From contig CAAFXX010000285.1 of the NCBI GenBank assembly GCA_900767075.1, forward strand, positions 1-6,336: a stretch of DNA of 6,336 nucleotides, in the 5' to 3' direction. The stretch comes from Bacteroidales bacterium. GTDB lineage: Bacteria; Bacteroidota; Bacteroidia; Bacteroidales; Muribaculaceae. This document shows positions 1-6,321 of this stretch, piece after piece (the stretch's first letter is position 1; each line of letters starts with the position of its first letter). Both the position numbers and the translations under genes were made by a program. Under the pieces are notes generated by a model that ran no database searches, was not told where the DNA came from, and saw only the letters and a list, made by a program, of their open reading frames with translations.

Positions 1-1848
1 ATGTTTTATCGGCAAGGTGACCGTGAAAACAGACCCTTTGTTCAAGACGCTTTCTACACTGATGCTGCCGCCGTGGAGCTCCACAAATGCCTTGGCAAGC
101 GAGAGTCCGATGCCGGAACCCTTGGGATGAATCCTGTCGACCTGATAGAACCTGTCGAAAATATTGCCGAGATCCCTTTCGCCGATTCCTTCGCCGGTAT
201 CGGCAACCCTGAACGTCAGCGAGTTACCGTCACATCCGTATGACACTTTTATAGATCCGTTGTTGGGCGTGTACTTGAAGGCATTCGACAGGAGGTTGAA
301 GAATACGCGCTCGATTTTCTCCCCATCTATGGCGATAGGCATCGGGGCATCGGCCGACGGTGTCTCAAGCATTAGCTTTATGTCCCTCTTGCGGGCGATC
401 GAGTAGAAAGATTCCATCCAGTCATGAATGGAATGATTGAAGTCTACCTCCGTCAATTTGAGATTCAGCTTGCCGTTCTCATACTTTCTGAAATCAAGTA
501 TCTGGTTTATAAGCCTCTGAAGAATCTTCACATTCTTGTTGGCAATCTTCATGAGCGTCTTCTGCTGGGGCGTCAGATTATCGGCTTCAGCAAGCTGTGC
601 CACCGGCTCGGCGATAAGGGTAAGGGGCGTGCGCAGGTCGTGCGATACATTCGTGAAGAATATAAGCTTCGACTGGGTCGCAGCCTGCAGCTGCTCGTTC
701 AGCTGAGTCTGCTTGTCCTTTTCCTCCTCAAGCAGCTTATTCTGCGCCATCAGCTCCTTCTGGTGCCGGCTGCGCTGCCAGTACGCACGGAGCAAAAGAA
801 ATCCGACACCGAAGAGCAGGATGATGATCGCTATGCTGGCATAAAACAGCGACGTCTGCGACGAGTGTTGCGCCCAATAATCATCAATCTGAGCCTTCAG
901 CATCTTCATCTTTCCGGTCTCTTCCTTAAGCGTCTCATTCTGAAGAAGAAGGATATCCGCATTTGTCAGGTCGACTGCAGAGGAAAGAGGCAGGATTGTC
1001 TCCTTTTTATAAGGTTCGTTTTTAAGAATCGCCAAAGCGGTCTGTATCAGCTTATGTCCCTCAGTCGGATAAAGGAAAGTGGCGTCGATCACACTGTCGG
1101 CTACAGCCTGAATGCCGATATTAGGAGCTGCGTCGATGCCTATGATGCGGATATCGTTGCGTCCATGCTGCTTTGCGACCTCCGCGGCTCCGATTGCCAT
1201 GCGGTCATTGTGGGCATAGATCAGGTCGACGTCAGGATATATCTTCAACAGGGAATCGACCACGGGGATAGCGTCTTCCTTATTCCAGTCGCCGGCGGCG
1301 CTCGCCAGCAACGAGCCCCCGTTTCCCTCGAATTCCCTGACGAACCCGACATGCCTGCCTTCGGCGGGCGTCGAGCCTTTCAAGCCGAAAACCTCTATAG
1401 CCTTGGCACCCTTTCCTAAAAGATGCAGGGCATAGTGGGCGGCGGATTTTCCGAGTCCCTCATCATCTACGCCGATTCTTGCAGTGTATGAATCCCCGAT
1501 GATGTTTCGGTCAAATATAACCACCGGTACACCTTTCTCGTACACCTCCTTTATAATGGGTGTCAGCGCGGCGGCTTCATTCGGGGAAACGATGATGATG
1601 TCAAATCCATTGTTTACAAAATACTTTATATCCTCGATCTGTTTCACGTTGCTGTCGTCGGCGGAGCGTATCTCAACCGTGGCATCCTCATGAAACATTA
1701 TCTCGCGGTTGATCTCGTCGTTCATCTTCGTGCGCCAGTCATCCTGGCTGCATTGCGAGACTCCTATTTTATATGTCTTGCTGTCAGTGCAGCCTGACAG
1801 AATGAAGAGGATTCCAAGTATAAGAGTATATGATAAAAGCTTGTTCAT
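1..1848 (-). CDS. Hybrid two-component-type fructose sensor histidine kinase (BT1754-like), 3' end missing
   Basis: This is an inner-membrane sugar sensor kinase, open for 616 codons to the left edge. The start at 1848 is the only ATG after an in-frame stop at 1882-1884. Residues 1-20 form a signal peptide ending in a lipobox (LSGC, Cys20). Residues about 25-300 read as a type I periplasmic sugar-binding domain (YKIGVSQ, FDIIIVSPNEAAAL, VPVVIFDRN, DLIYAHNDRMAIGA, IIGIDA). A membrane span lies at about 335-355 and a coiled-coil linker at 357-395. The kinase core follows: H-box FFTNVSHDLRTPLTLI with His403, N-box FFNLLSNAFKYTP (Asn522), G1 DTGEGIG (550-556), F-box IFDRFY (563-568) and G2 GSGIGL (577-582). 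In Bacteroides relatives such as BT1754, which binds fructose, a receiver and an AraC-type DNA-binding domain come next; here they would lie off-window, so the hybrid nature is inferred. The gene is divergent from the fructose operon. The kinase and binding-protein domains are clear; ligand identity is inferred from neighbours. Confidence 0.93.
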   Translation of the reverse strand, partial: MNKLLSYTLILGILFILSGCTDSKTYKIGVSQCSQDDWRTKMNDEINREIMFHEDATVEIRSADDSNVKQIEDIKYFVNNGFDIIIVSPNEAAALTPIIKEVYEKGVPVVIFDRNIIGDSYTARIGVDDEGLGKSAAHYALHLLGKGAKAIEVFGLKGSTPAEGRHVGFVREFEGNGGSLLASAAGDWNKEDAIPVVDSLLKIYPDVDLIYAHNDRMAIGAAEVAKQHGRNDIRIIGIDAAPNIGIQAVADSVIDATFLYPTEGHKLIQTALAILKNEPYKKETILPLSSAVDLTNADILLLQNETLKEETGKMKMLKAQIDDYWAQHSSQTSLFYASIAIIILLFGVGFLLLRAYWQRSRHQKELMAQNKLLEEEKDKQTQLNEQLQAATQSKLIFFTNVSHDLRTPLTLIAEPVAQLAEADNLTPQQKTLMKIANKNVKILQRLINQILDFRKYENGKLNLKLTEVDFNHSIHDWMESFYSIARKRDIKLMLETPSADAPMPIAIDGEKIERVFFNLLSNAFKYTPNNGSIKVSYGCDGNSLTFRVADTGEGIGERDLGNIFDRFYQVDRIHPKGSGIGLSLAKAFVELHGGSISVESVLNKGSVFTVTLPIKH

Positions 1849-1872
1849 TATCTTTAGATGTTTAAGGCAACG

Positions 1873-1880
1873 CAAATTTA
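1873..1880 (-). promoter_or_regulatory. Bacteroidetes -7 box for the sensor kinase gene
   Basis: On the minus strand this reads TAAATTTG, an exact match to the Bacteroidetes sigma-ABfr -7 consensus TAnnTTTG. Transcription would start near 1866-1868, leaving a leader of only about 20 nt before the start codon at 1848. No TTTG -33 element is seen at the expected distance; that region is occupied by the left part of the inverted repeat. The box is short and in A/T-rich DNA, so a chance match is possible, but its position fits well. Confidence 0.55.
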
Positions 1881-1890
1881 ATCATAATCC

Positions 1891-1965
1891 TATGAAAAAG
1901 AGTGCATAGGATATAAAAAATCGGGCGATACAACAAATTTTATATACTATGCACGATTTTTTATA
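1891..1965. promoter_or_regulatory. Large inverted repeat, probable operator for the fructose sensor/regulator
   Basis: The arms are 1891-1918 and 1938-1965, separated by 19 bases, and 24 of 28 positions are complementary. The core arms, 1902-1918 and 1938-1954, match at 16 of 17 positions and contain GTGCATAG / CTATGCAC. The left side also holds a perfect 8-bp local inverted repeat, ATCCTATG at 1887-1894 against CATAGGAT at 1905-1912, giving a third copy of the CTATG core. The right arm ends 21 bp before the GH32 operon -7 box and the left arm begins 10 bp upstream of the sensor gene's -7 box. Such symmetric sites between a regulator and its target operon usually bind a dimeric regulator. 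The binding protein is inferred to be the neighbouring sensor/regulator. Confidence 0.65.
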
Positions 1966-1986
1966 CCCTCTATTTTAAGTTTATAG

Positions 1987-1994
1987 TAGTTTTG
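1987..1994 (+). promoter_or_regulatory. Bacteroidetes -7 box for the GH32-permease-fructokinase operon
   Basis: The sequence TAGTTTTG matches the TAnnTTTG consensus exactly. The expected transcription start is about 1999-2002, giving a leader of about 140 nt before the GH32 start codon. The -33 TTTG is absent at the normal spacing (around 1962-1968, where the sequence is TTATACCCT). That fits a promoter depending on an activator bound at the adjacent inverted repeat. Confidence 0.6.
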
Positions 1995-2000
1995 CAATAC

Positions 2001-2053
2001 CGAAACGGAGCAACCTGCAAATCCGAAATACTTCGTTTCGCAAAATACAGGTT
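2001..2053 (+). promoter_or_regulatory. Structured 5' leader of the GH32 operon mRNA (hairpin with possible pseudoknot)
   Basis: CGAAACGGAG (2001-2010) pairs with CTTCGTTTCG (2031-2040), giving ten pairs with one G-U, and a 20-base loop. Within that loop AACCTG (2012-2017) is fully complementary to CAGGTT (2048-2053) just downstream, so an H-type pseudoknot or an alternative fold is possible. The hairpin begins almost exactly at the predicted transcription start. It may protect the 5' end or have a regulatory role. It matches no riboswitch class that I recognise, and no function is shown by the sequence itself. Confidence 0.4.
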
Positions 2054-2142
2054 TAGGTTTTAAGGTAGTTTATTGGTACAAAAATCTTAGTAAAAAAAGA
2101 TTGTTTTTCATATTCAAAAAGTAGAATAAAACATAATGACTC

Positions 2143-3984
2143 ATGAATAGAATAAACAAAGGCATATCATCCTTCATGATGCTCGGGGCATTCTTTACGG
2201 CTCTTCCGGCATCCGCCTCCGAAGGAATGGAAGTGAACCATCTGGGAGTGAACAACACTCTCGTAAGAATCACAGGCGACGCAAAGTATCTTCTGCTTCC
2301 CGTGCAGGAATCGAACGATGACGCAAGGGTTGTCGTGCTCGTCGACGGCAAAATCGACAGGACCATCAACGTGAGGCTTGCAAAAAGCAAAGTCGACTAT
2401 TGCGTTCCTTTCGATCTTGAACCCTATAAAGGCCATGACGTGATCCTCGACGTAATAACCACTCAGAACCGGTCGAACATCCGCGAGGCAAAAGACGATG
2501 CCTGCTGGGCGAATATGACGCTGGCGGATTCTTTCGACACGACCAACCGGGAGAAATACCGTCCGGTTTACCACCACACCCCCTTATACGGATGGATGAA
2601 CGACCCGAACGGAATGTTCTATAAGGACGGCGTCTGGCATCTTTATTTTCAGTGGAACCCCTACGGCTCAAAATGGCAGAACATGACATGGGGACATTCA
2701 TCTTCGAAAGACCTTGTGACATGGGACCACCACCCCGCGGCTATCGAGGCAAACGGACTTGGCGCGGTGTTCAGCGGCAGCTCGGTGATCGATACCGAAA
2801 ATACAGCCGGATTCGGCAAGGATGCAATTGTCTCGCTCTACACTTCAGCCGATGTCAGTCAGGTCCAAAGCCTTGCCCACAGCAACGACAACGGTCAGAC
2901 TTTCGATATATATCCCGGCAATCCCATCATCACGCTGGAAAGCGAGGCACGCGACCCTAATATGTTCTGGGACGCAGCAAACAGACGCTGGGTATTGTCG
3001 CTGGCTCACGCCCTCGACCACGAGATGCTTTTCTTTACCTCGCCCGACCTGAAGGAGTGGACACTGCAGGGTTCATTCGGGAAAGGGATCGGCGCCCAGG
3101 ATGGAGTATGGGAATGTCCCGACCTGTTCAAGCTGAAGGTCGACGGCACGAATGAAGAGAAGTGGGTGCTGGTATGTAACATCAACCCCGGAGGACCGTT
3201 CGGCGGAAGCGCCACCCAATATTTCGTCGGAGACTTCGACGGCAAGACTTTCAAGGCTGACACCGACGCAAACGGCAATATCCCGACCAAATGGATGGAT
3301 TACGGCAAGGATCATTACGCCACAGTGAGCTGGAGTGACGCCCCCGACAACCGTCGCACCCTTATCGGATGGATGAGCAACTGGCAGTATGCCGCTGAAG
3401 TTCCGACCTTGCAGTTCAGAAGCGCCAACACCCTTCCGCGCGATGCCGGATTGTTCAAGGGCGCGGACGGACAGCTTTACCTCTCGTCGGCACCGGCTCC
3501 CGAACTTCTGAAGCTTCGCGGAAAGGAAACCGTCAGTGTAAGGAACAAGTCAGTCGGGAAGAAAGTCAGTGAATATGCGCTTCCCGCCTCAAACAGCGGA
3601 GTTTGCGAGATTCTCCTCGACCTGGATTGCAGAAAGGCTGAAGCCGTCGATGTTAAGATCGCCAACAAGGCTGGCGAGTATGTGACCCTGAAATATGATC
3701 CCTCGGAGCATACACTTTCTTTCGACCGCCGCAATAGCGGAACCGTTGACTTCAGTCAGGATTTCCCGACAGTGACTGTCGCTCCTACCTTTGATAACGG
3801 CAAAAAGGTGTCCCTCCGAATATTCATCGATAAGTCGAGCATGGAGGTTTTCGGAAACAACGGTAAGTTCGTTATGACAAACCTTGTTTTCCCGACAAAT
3901 CCCTACTCCTCGATATCGGTAAATGCCGAAGGCGGGAATGCCCGAATAGAGAACCTTAAGATATATTCAATAAAAGAACTCTAA
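2143..3984 (+). CDS. Secreted glycoside hydrolase family 32 fructosidase (levanase/inulinase/sucrase type)
   Basis: This enzyme hydrolyses beta-fructosidic bonds in sucrose, fructo-oligosaccharides, inulin or levan and releases fructose. Residues 1-25 are a type I signal peptide (basic MNRINK, hydrophobic core, cleavage after ASA at residue 25). There is no lipobox, so a periplasmic location is likely. Residues about 26-140 form an extra N-terminal beta-rich region, as in many Bacteroidetes GH32 enzymes (I believe the DUF4980 type). The five-bladed propeller follows with all three catalytic motifs: WMNDPNG with nucleophile Asp154, ARDPN with Asp271, and WECPD with acid/base Glu324. The FSGS motif is also present. 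A C-terminal beta-sandwich ends with SSMEVFGNNGKFVMTN. The 613-residue length is normal for this architecture. The protein is first in the operon, 16 nt before the permease. Linkage preference and exo or endo action cannot be read directly; the non-lipoprotein signal and fructose-using neighbours favour an exo-acting enzyme. Confidence 0.95.
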   Translation: MNRINKGISSFMMLGAFFTALPASASEGMEVNHLGVNNTLVRITGDAKYLLLPVQESNDDARVVVLVDGKIDRTINVRLAKSKVDYCVPFDLEPYKGHDVILDVITTQNRSNIREAKDDACWANMTLADSFDTTNREKYRPVYHHTPLYGWMNDPNGMFYKDGVWHLYFQWNPYGSKWQNMTWGHSSSKDLVTWDHHPAAIEANGLGAVFSGSSVIDTENTAGFGKDAIVSLYTSADVSQVQSLAHSNDNGQTFDIYPGNPIITLESEARDPNMFWDAANRRWVLSLAHALDHEMLFFTSPDLKEWTLQGSFGKGIGAQDGVWECPDLFKLKVDGTNEEKWVLVCNINPGGPFGGSATQYFVGDFDGKTFKADTDANGNIPTKWMDYGKDHYATVSWSDAPDNRRTLIGWMSNWQYAAEVPTLQFRSANTLPRDAGLFKGADGQLYLSSAPAPELLKLRGKETVSVRNKSVGKKVSEYALPASNSGVCEILLDLDCRKAEAVDVKIANKAGEYVTLKYDPSEHTLSFDRRNSGTVDFSQDFPTVTVAPTFDNGKKVSLRIFIDKSSMEVFGNNGKFVMTNLVFPTNPYSSISVNAEGGNARIENLKIYSIKEL

Positions 3985-4000
3985 AACATAAACGATAATT

Positions 4001-5188
4001 ATGGATATGACACAATCTCTGGTCACAAACCGGAAATCATTTATGCTCCAGATAATTCCTGTGATGCTGTGCTTTTTCGTCATGGGTTTTGTCGACCTCG
4101 TGGGAACCGCCTCCAACTATGTTCAGAAAGACTTAGGTCTTTCCGATTCTCAGGCGAATCTCTTCCCCTCGCTCGTTTTCTTCTGGTTTCTGATTTTCTC
4201 AGTTCCCACCGGGATGCTGATGAACAAGATAGGACGCAAGAACACCGTCCTCATAAGTCTCATAGTGACGGCGATATCCCTTTTTATCCCCGCTTTCGGC
4301 GACAATTATTTCGTGATGCTCATCTCCTTTTCCCTTCTCGGAATAGGCAATGCCATCATGCAGACTTCATTGAATCCCTTGGTGACCAACCTCATCAGCG
4401 GCGACAAGCTGGCATCGACCCTTACATTCGGTCAGTTTGTGAAGGCAATCGCGTCTTTCCTCGCCCCGATAATCGCGGCATGGGGCGCGACAACGGTCTT
4501 CCCGACCTTCGGACTCGGATGGAGAGCCTTGTTCGTGATCTATGCGATAATCAGCTTCCTATCCATATCGCTTCTTGCCGCCACTCCGATTGAGGAAGAA
4601 AAGCCCGACAAGGCTTCAGGCATAGGCGAATGCATCAAGCTGCTCGGCAGACCGTTCATTCTTCTCTGTTTTCTTGGTATAATCTGCCATGTCGGCATAG
4701 ATGTCGGAACAAACACAACCGCTCCGAAAATCATCATGGAGCGTCTCGGACTGCCCCTTGAAGAAGCCGGTTTCGCCACAAGCGTCTATTTCATATTCAG
4801 GACAGTCGGCAGTTTCCTCGGTGCCTTCATCCTCCGCGCCATCTCTCCGAAGATTTTCTTCGGCATCAGTGCCGCGATGATGCTCGTGGCTATGGCGATG
4901 CTCTTCGTGTGCGACACAATCACACCTATTTATATCGCACTCGCCCTCATCGGTTTCGGGAACTCCAACATCTTCCCGATTGTGTTCTCGCAGGCTCTTC
5001 TTGCCTCGCCGAATGAGAAAAACGAAGTCTCCGGTCTTATGATCATGGGTCTTTTCGGCGGCACGATATTCCCCCTCGCCATGGGTTACGCCGCCGACGC
5101 CGTCGGTCAGGCAGGAGCCGTGGCTGTCATGACGGCTGGTGTCGTCTATCTGCTCTATTATACTTTAAAAATTAAAACCGTAAAATGA
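4001..5188 (+). CDS. MFS sugar permease of the FHS (FucP/GluP-like) type, probable fructose importer
   Basis: This is a 395-residue integral inner-membrane protein with about 12 hydrophobic segments, the first at about residues 14-36. The loop between helices 2 and 3 carries an MFS motif-A variant, GMLMNKIGRK (71-80). The segment QTSLNPLV with the following TFGQFVKAIASFLAP resembles the fucose/glucose/galactose:H+ symporter family. A break with charged residues (EEEKPDKASG) at about 200-210 separates the two six-helix halves, as expected. The start at 4001 is preceded by an A-rich region typical of Bacteroidetes; an alternative ATG two codons later cannot be excluded. The gene lies between a periplasmic fructosidase and a fructokinase, and B. 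thetaiotaomicron BT1758 has the same position, so fructose import is the likely job. Substrate is inferred from context. Confidence 0.92.
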   Translation: MDMTQSLVTNRKSFMLQIIPVMLCFFVMGFVDLVGTASNYVQKDLGLSDSQANLFPSLVFFWFLIFSVPTGMLMNKIGRKNTVLISLIVTAISLFIPAFGDNYFVMLISFSLLGIGNAIMQTSLNPLVTNLISGDKLASTLTFGQFVKAIASFLAPIIAAWGATTVFPTFGLGWRALFVIYAIISFLSISLLAATPIEEEKPDKASGIGECIKLLGRPFILLCFLGIICHVGIDVGTNTTAPKIIMERLGLPLEEAGFATSVYFIFRTVGSFLGAFILRAISPKIFFGISAAMMLVAMAMLFVCDTITPIYIALALIGFGNSNIFPIVFSQALLASPNEKNEVSGLMIMGLFGGTIFPLAMGYAADAVGQAGAVAVMTAGVVYLLYYTLKIKTVK

Positions 5189-5247
5189 AGATTACAATTC
5201 TTCAGATTCAAATCGTTAATTAATTAAACAACTACAATAATATAATC

Positions 5248-6126
5248 ATGAAAGGCTACGTAGTAGGAATGGGAGAGGCTCTCTGGGATGTCCTCCCGGA
5301 AGGGAAAAAGATAGGTGGCGCACCCGCCAATTTCGCATATCACGTTTCACAATTCGGATTACCCAGCTGCGTTGTCAGCGCGGTAGGTCACGACGCACTC
5401 GGCAAGGAGATAATCGACAACTTCACGTCCAAGGGATTGAATTACCTTATAGATGAAGTGCCGTATCCCACAGGCACCGTACAGGTAGAAATCGACCAGG
5501 CAGGCATTCCTCAGTATGAAATCAAGGAAAATGTAGCGTGGGACAACATTCCCTATACTGCAAGTCTCGAGGAACTTGCCGAGAATACCAAGGCAGTGTG
5601 CTTCGGTTCGCTCGCCCAGCGAAACGTAGTGTCGCGCGAGACCATCAACCGTTTCCTCGACGCCATGCCCCGCAATGAGGATTCATTGGTAGTATTCGAC
5701 GTAAACCTGCGTCAGGGATTCTACAACAAGGGAATCCTCTGCAACTCCATGAAACGCTGCAACATCCTGAAGATAAACGACGAGGAACTCGTGACCGTCA
5801 GCCGTATGTTCGGCTATCCCGGCATCGACCTTCAGGACAAATGCTGGATCCTTCTCGGCAAGTATAACCTCAAGATGCTTATCCTCACCTGCGGCATCAA
5901 CGGCAGCTACGTCTTCACACCCGGCAACGTATCCTTCCAGCCCACTCCCAAAGTCGAGGTTGCCGATACAGTCGGAGCCGGCGACAGCTTCACAGCCGCC
6001 TTCATCGCTTCCATCCTGAAAGGCAAATCCGTAGCCGAGGCGCACAACCGCGCCGTGCGCACCTCTGCCTTTGTCTGCACCAAAAAAGGCGCCATGCCCA
6101 TCCTTCCCCCCGACCTCACCGAATAA
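5248..6126 (+). CDS. Fructokinase, PfkB/ribokinase-family sugar kinase
   Basis: This cytoplasmic kinase transfers phosphate from ATP to fructose (probably giving fructose 6-phosphate) after import. The N-terminus GMGEALWDVLP and the GGAPANFA motif (residues 23-30) are typical of bacterial PfkB-family fructokinases and contribute to sugar binding. The C-terminal signature DTVGAGDS (240-247) holds the anion hole and catalytic base Asp246, and is followed by FTAAFIASIL. VFDVNLRQGFY matches the family's D-x-N-x-R segment. Its 292 residues are full length for the family. It is the last gene of the operon, 59 nt after the permease. This gap holds no clear terminator, so co-transcription is expected. 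Fructose specificity follows from the motifs and the GH32 neighbour; another ketose or aldose remains possible. The start at 5248 is well supported because the conserved GEALWD segment begins only nine residues in. Confidence 0.94.
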   Translation: MKGYVVGMGEALWDVLPEGKKIGGAPANFAYHVSQFGLPSCVVSAVGHDALGKEIIDNFTSKGLNYLIDEVPYPTGTVQVEIDQAGIPQYEIKENVAWDNIPYTASLEELAENTKAVCFGSLAQRNVVSRETINRFLDAMPRNEDSLVVFDVNLRQGFYNKGILCNSMKRCNILKINDEELVTVSRMFGYPGIDLQDKCWILLGKYNLKMLILTCGINGSYVFTPGNVSFQPTPKVEVADTVGAGDSFTAAFIASILKGKSVAEAHNRAVRTSAFVCTKKGAMPILPPDLTE

Positions 6127-6138
6127 CCATACTATAAG

Positions 6139-6170
6139 TCAGACCGGTTAGAATTGTCCGACAGGTCTGA
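6139..6170 (+). other. Small hairpin just after the fructokinase stop
   Basis: TCAGACC (6139-6145) and GGTCTGA (6164-6170) are complementary, with an inner CGG/CCG pairing possible. TTAGAAT (6148-6154) in the loop also pairs perfectly with ATTCTAA (6170-6176), so two folds compete or a pseudoknot forms. There is no U-tract, so this is not a terminator by itself. It may be a 3' stability element or part of a tandem termination region. Confidence 0.4.
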
Positions 6171-6181
6171 TTCTAATATTA

Positions 6182-6220
6182 AGCCCGATCTTTCTACAAT
6201 GAAAGGTCGGGCTAATTTTT
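6182..6220 (+). terminator. Rho-independent terminator of the fructose operon
   Basis: AGCCCGATCTTTC (6182-6194) pairs with GAAAGGTCGGGCT (6201-6213) over 13 pairs with one G-U, around a six-base loop, and is followed by AATTTTT. The stem is strong and the U-tract lies on the plus strand. On the minus strand the hairpin is followed by TAATATTAG, a weaker tract, so it could also help end the convergent gene whose stop is at 6230-6232. Confidence 0.85.
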
Positions 6221-6229
6221 ACTTCAAGA

Positions 6230-6321
6230 TTACATTTTGTCATGATAGATTCGGTCGGGGTGCCATTTATCCATTGGCTCTGTAGCTTTATATGGATGAC
6301 CTATAGGGATAAGATTAAATG
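6230..6321 (-). CDS. C-terminal end of a probable nitroreductase-family protein (partial)
   Basis: Only the last 29 complete codons and the stop (TAA at 6230-6232) of a convergent minus-strand gene are visible. They read FNLIPIGHPYKATEPMDKW followed by HPDRIYHDKM. The pattern of a hydrophobic strand, IPIGxP, a Lys/Glu/Pro stretch, then DKW..P.RI and a terminal aromatic/basic tail resembles the C-terminus of small FMN-dependent nitroreductase-family proteins, which reduce nitro compounds or quinones with NAD(P)H. The remainder of the gene lies beyond the right edge, where the sequence turns into adapter at 6322. The assignment rests on a short stretch recalled from the family. No link with fructose use is suggested. 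Confidence 0.6.

Noticed and set aside
424..1419. Long plus-strand open frame (331 codons) opposite the sensor kinase gene.
   Set aside because: It is in the mirror codon register of the minus-strand kinase gene, which has complete conserved motifs. The translation is Leu/Arg-rich with no recognisable domain. It stays open because the kinase gene seldom uses the TTA, CTA and TCA-complement codons.
2366..2722. Minus-strand open frames within the GH32 gene.
   Set aside because: They lie opposite a gene with intact signal peptide and catalytic motifs, have Arg/Ser-rich low-quality translations, and have no promoter or family resemblance.
4069..4593. Plus-strand open frame of 174 codons overlapping the permease in another frame.
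   Set aside because: The translation is rich in Arg, His and Ser with no domain, while the overlapping frame encodes a clear 12-helix transporter.
5216..5227. TTAATTAATTAA palindrome between the permease and the fructokinase.
   Set aside because: It is short and simple in sequence within an A/T-rich gap; there is no sign that it is an operator, attachment site or terminator.
5189..5247. Possible terminator or separate promoter in the 59-nt gap before the fructokinase.
   Set aside because: Only a five-pair GAAGA/TCTTC stem without a U-tract is present, and no TAnnTTTG box was found, so co-transcription is the simpler reading.
5683..6045. Minus-strand open frame of 120 codons opposite the fructokinase.
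   Set aside because: It is a shadow of the PfkB-family gene, whose motifs (GGAPANFA, DTVGAGDS) are intact on the plus strand.
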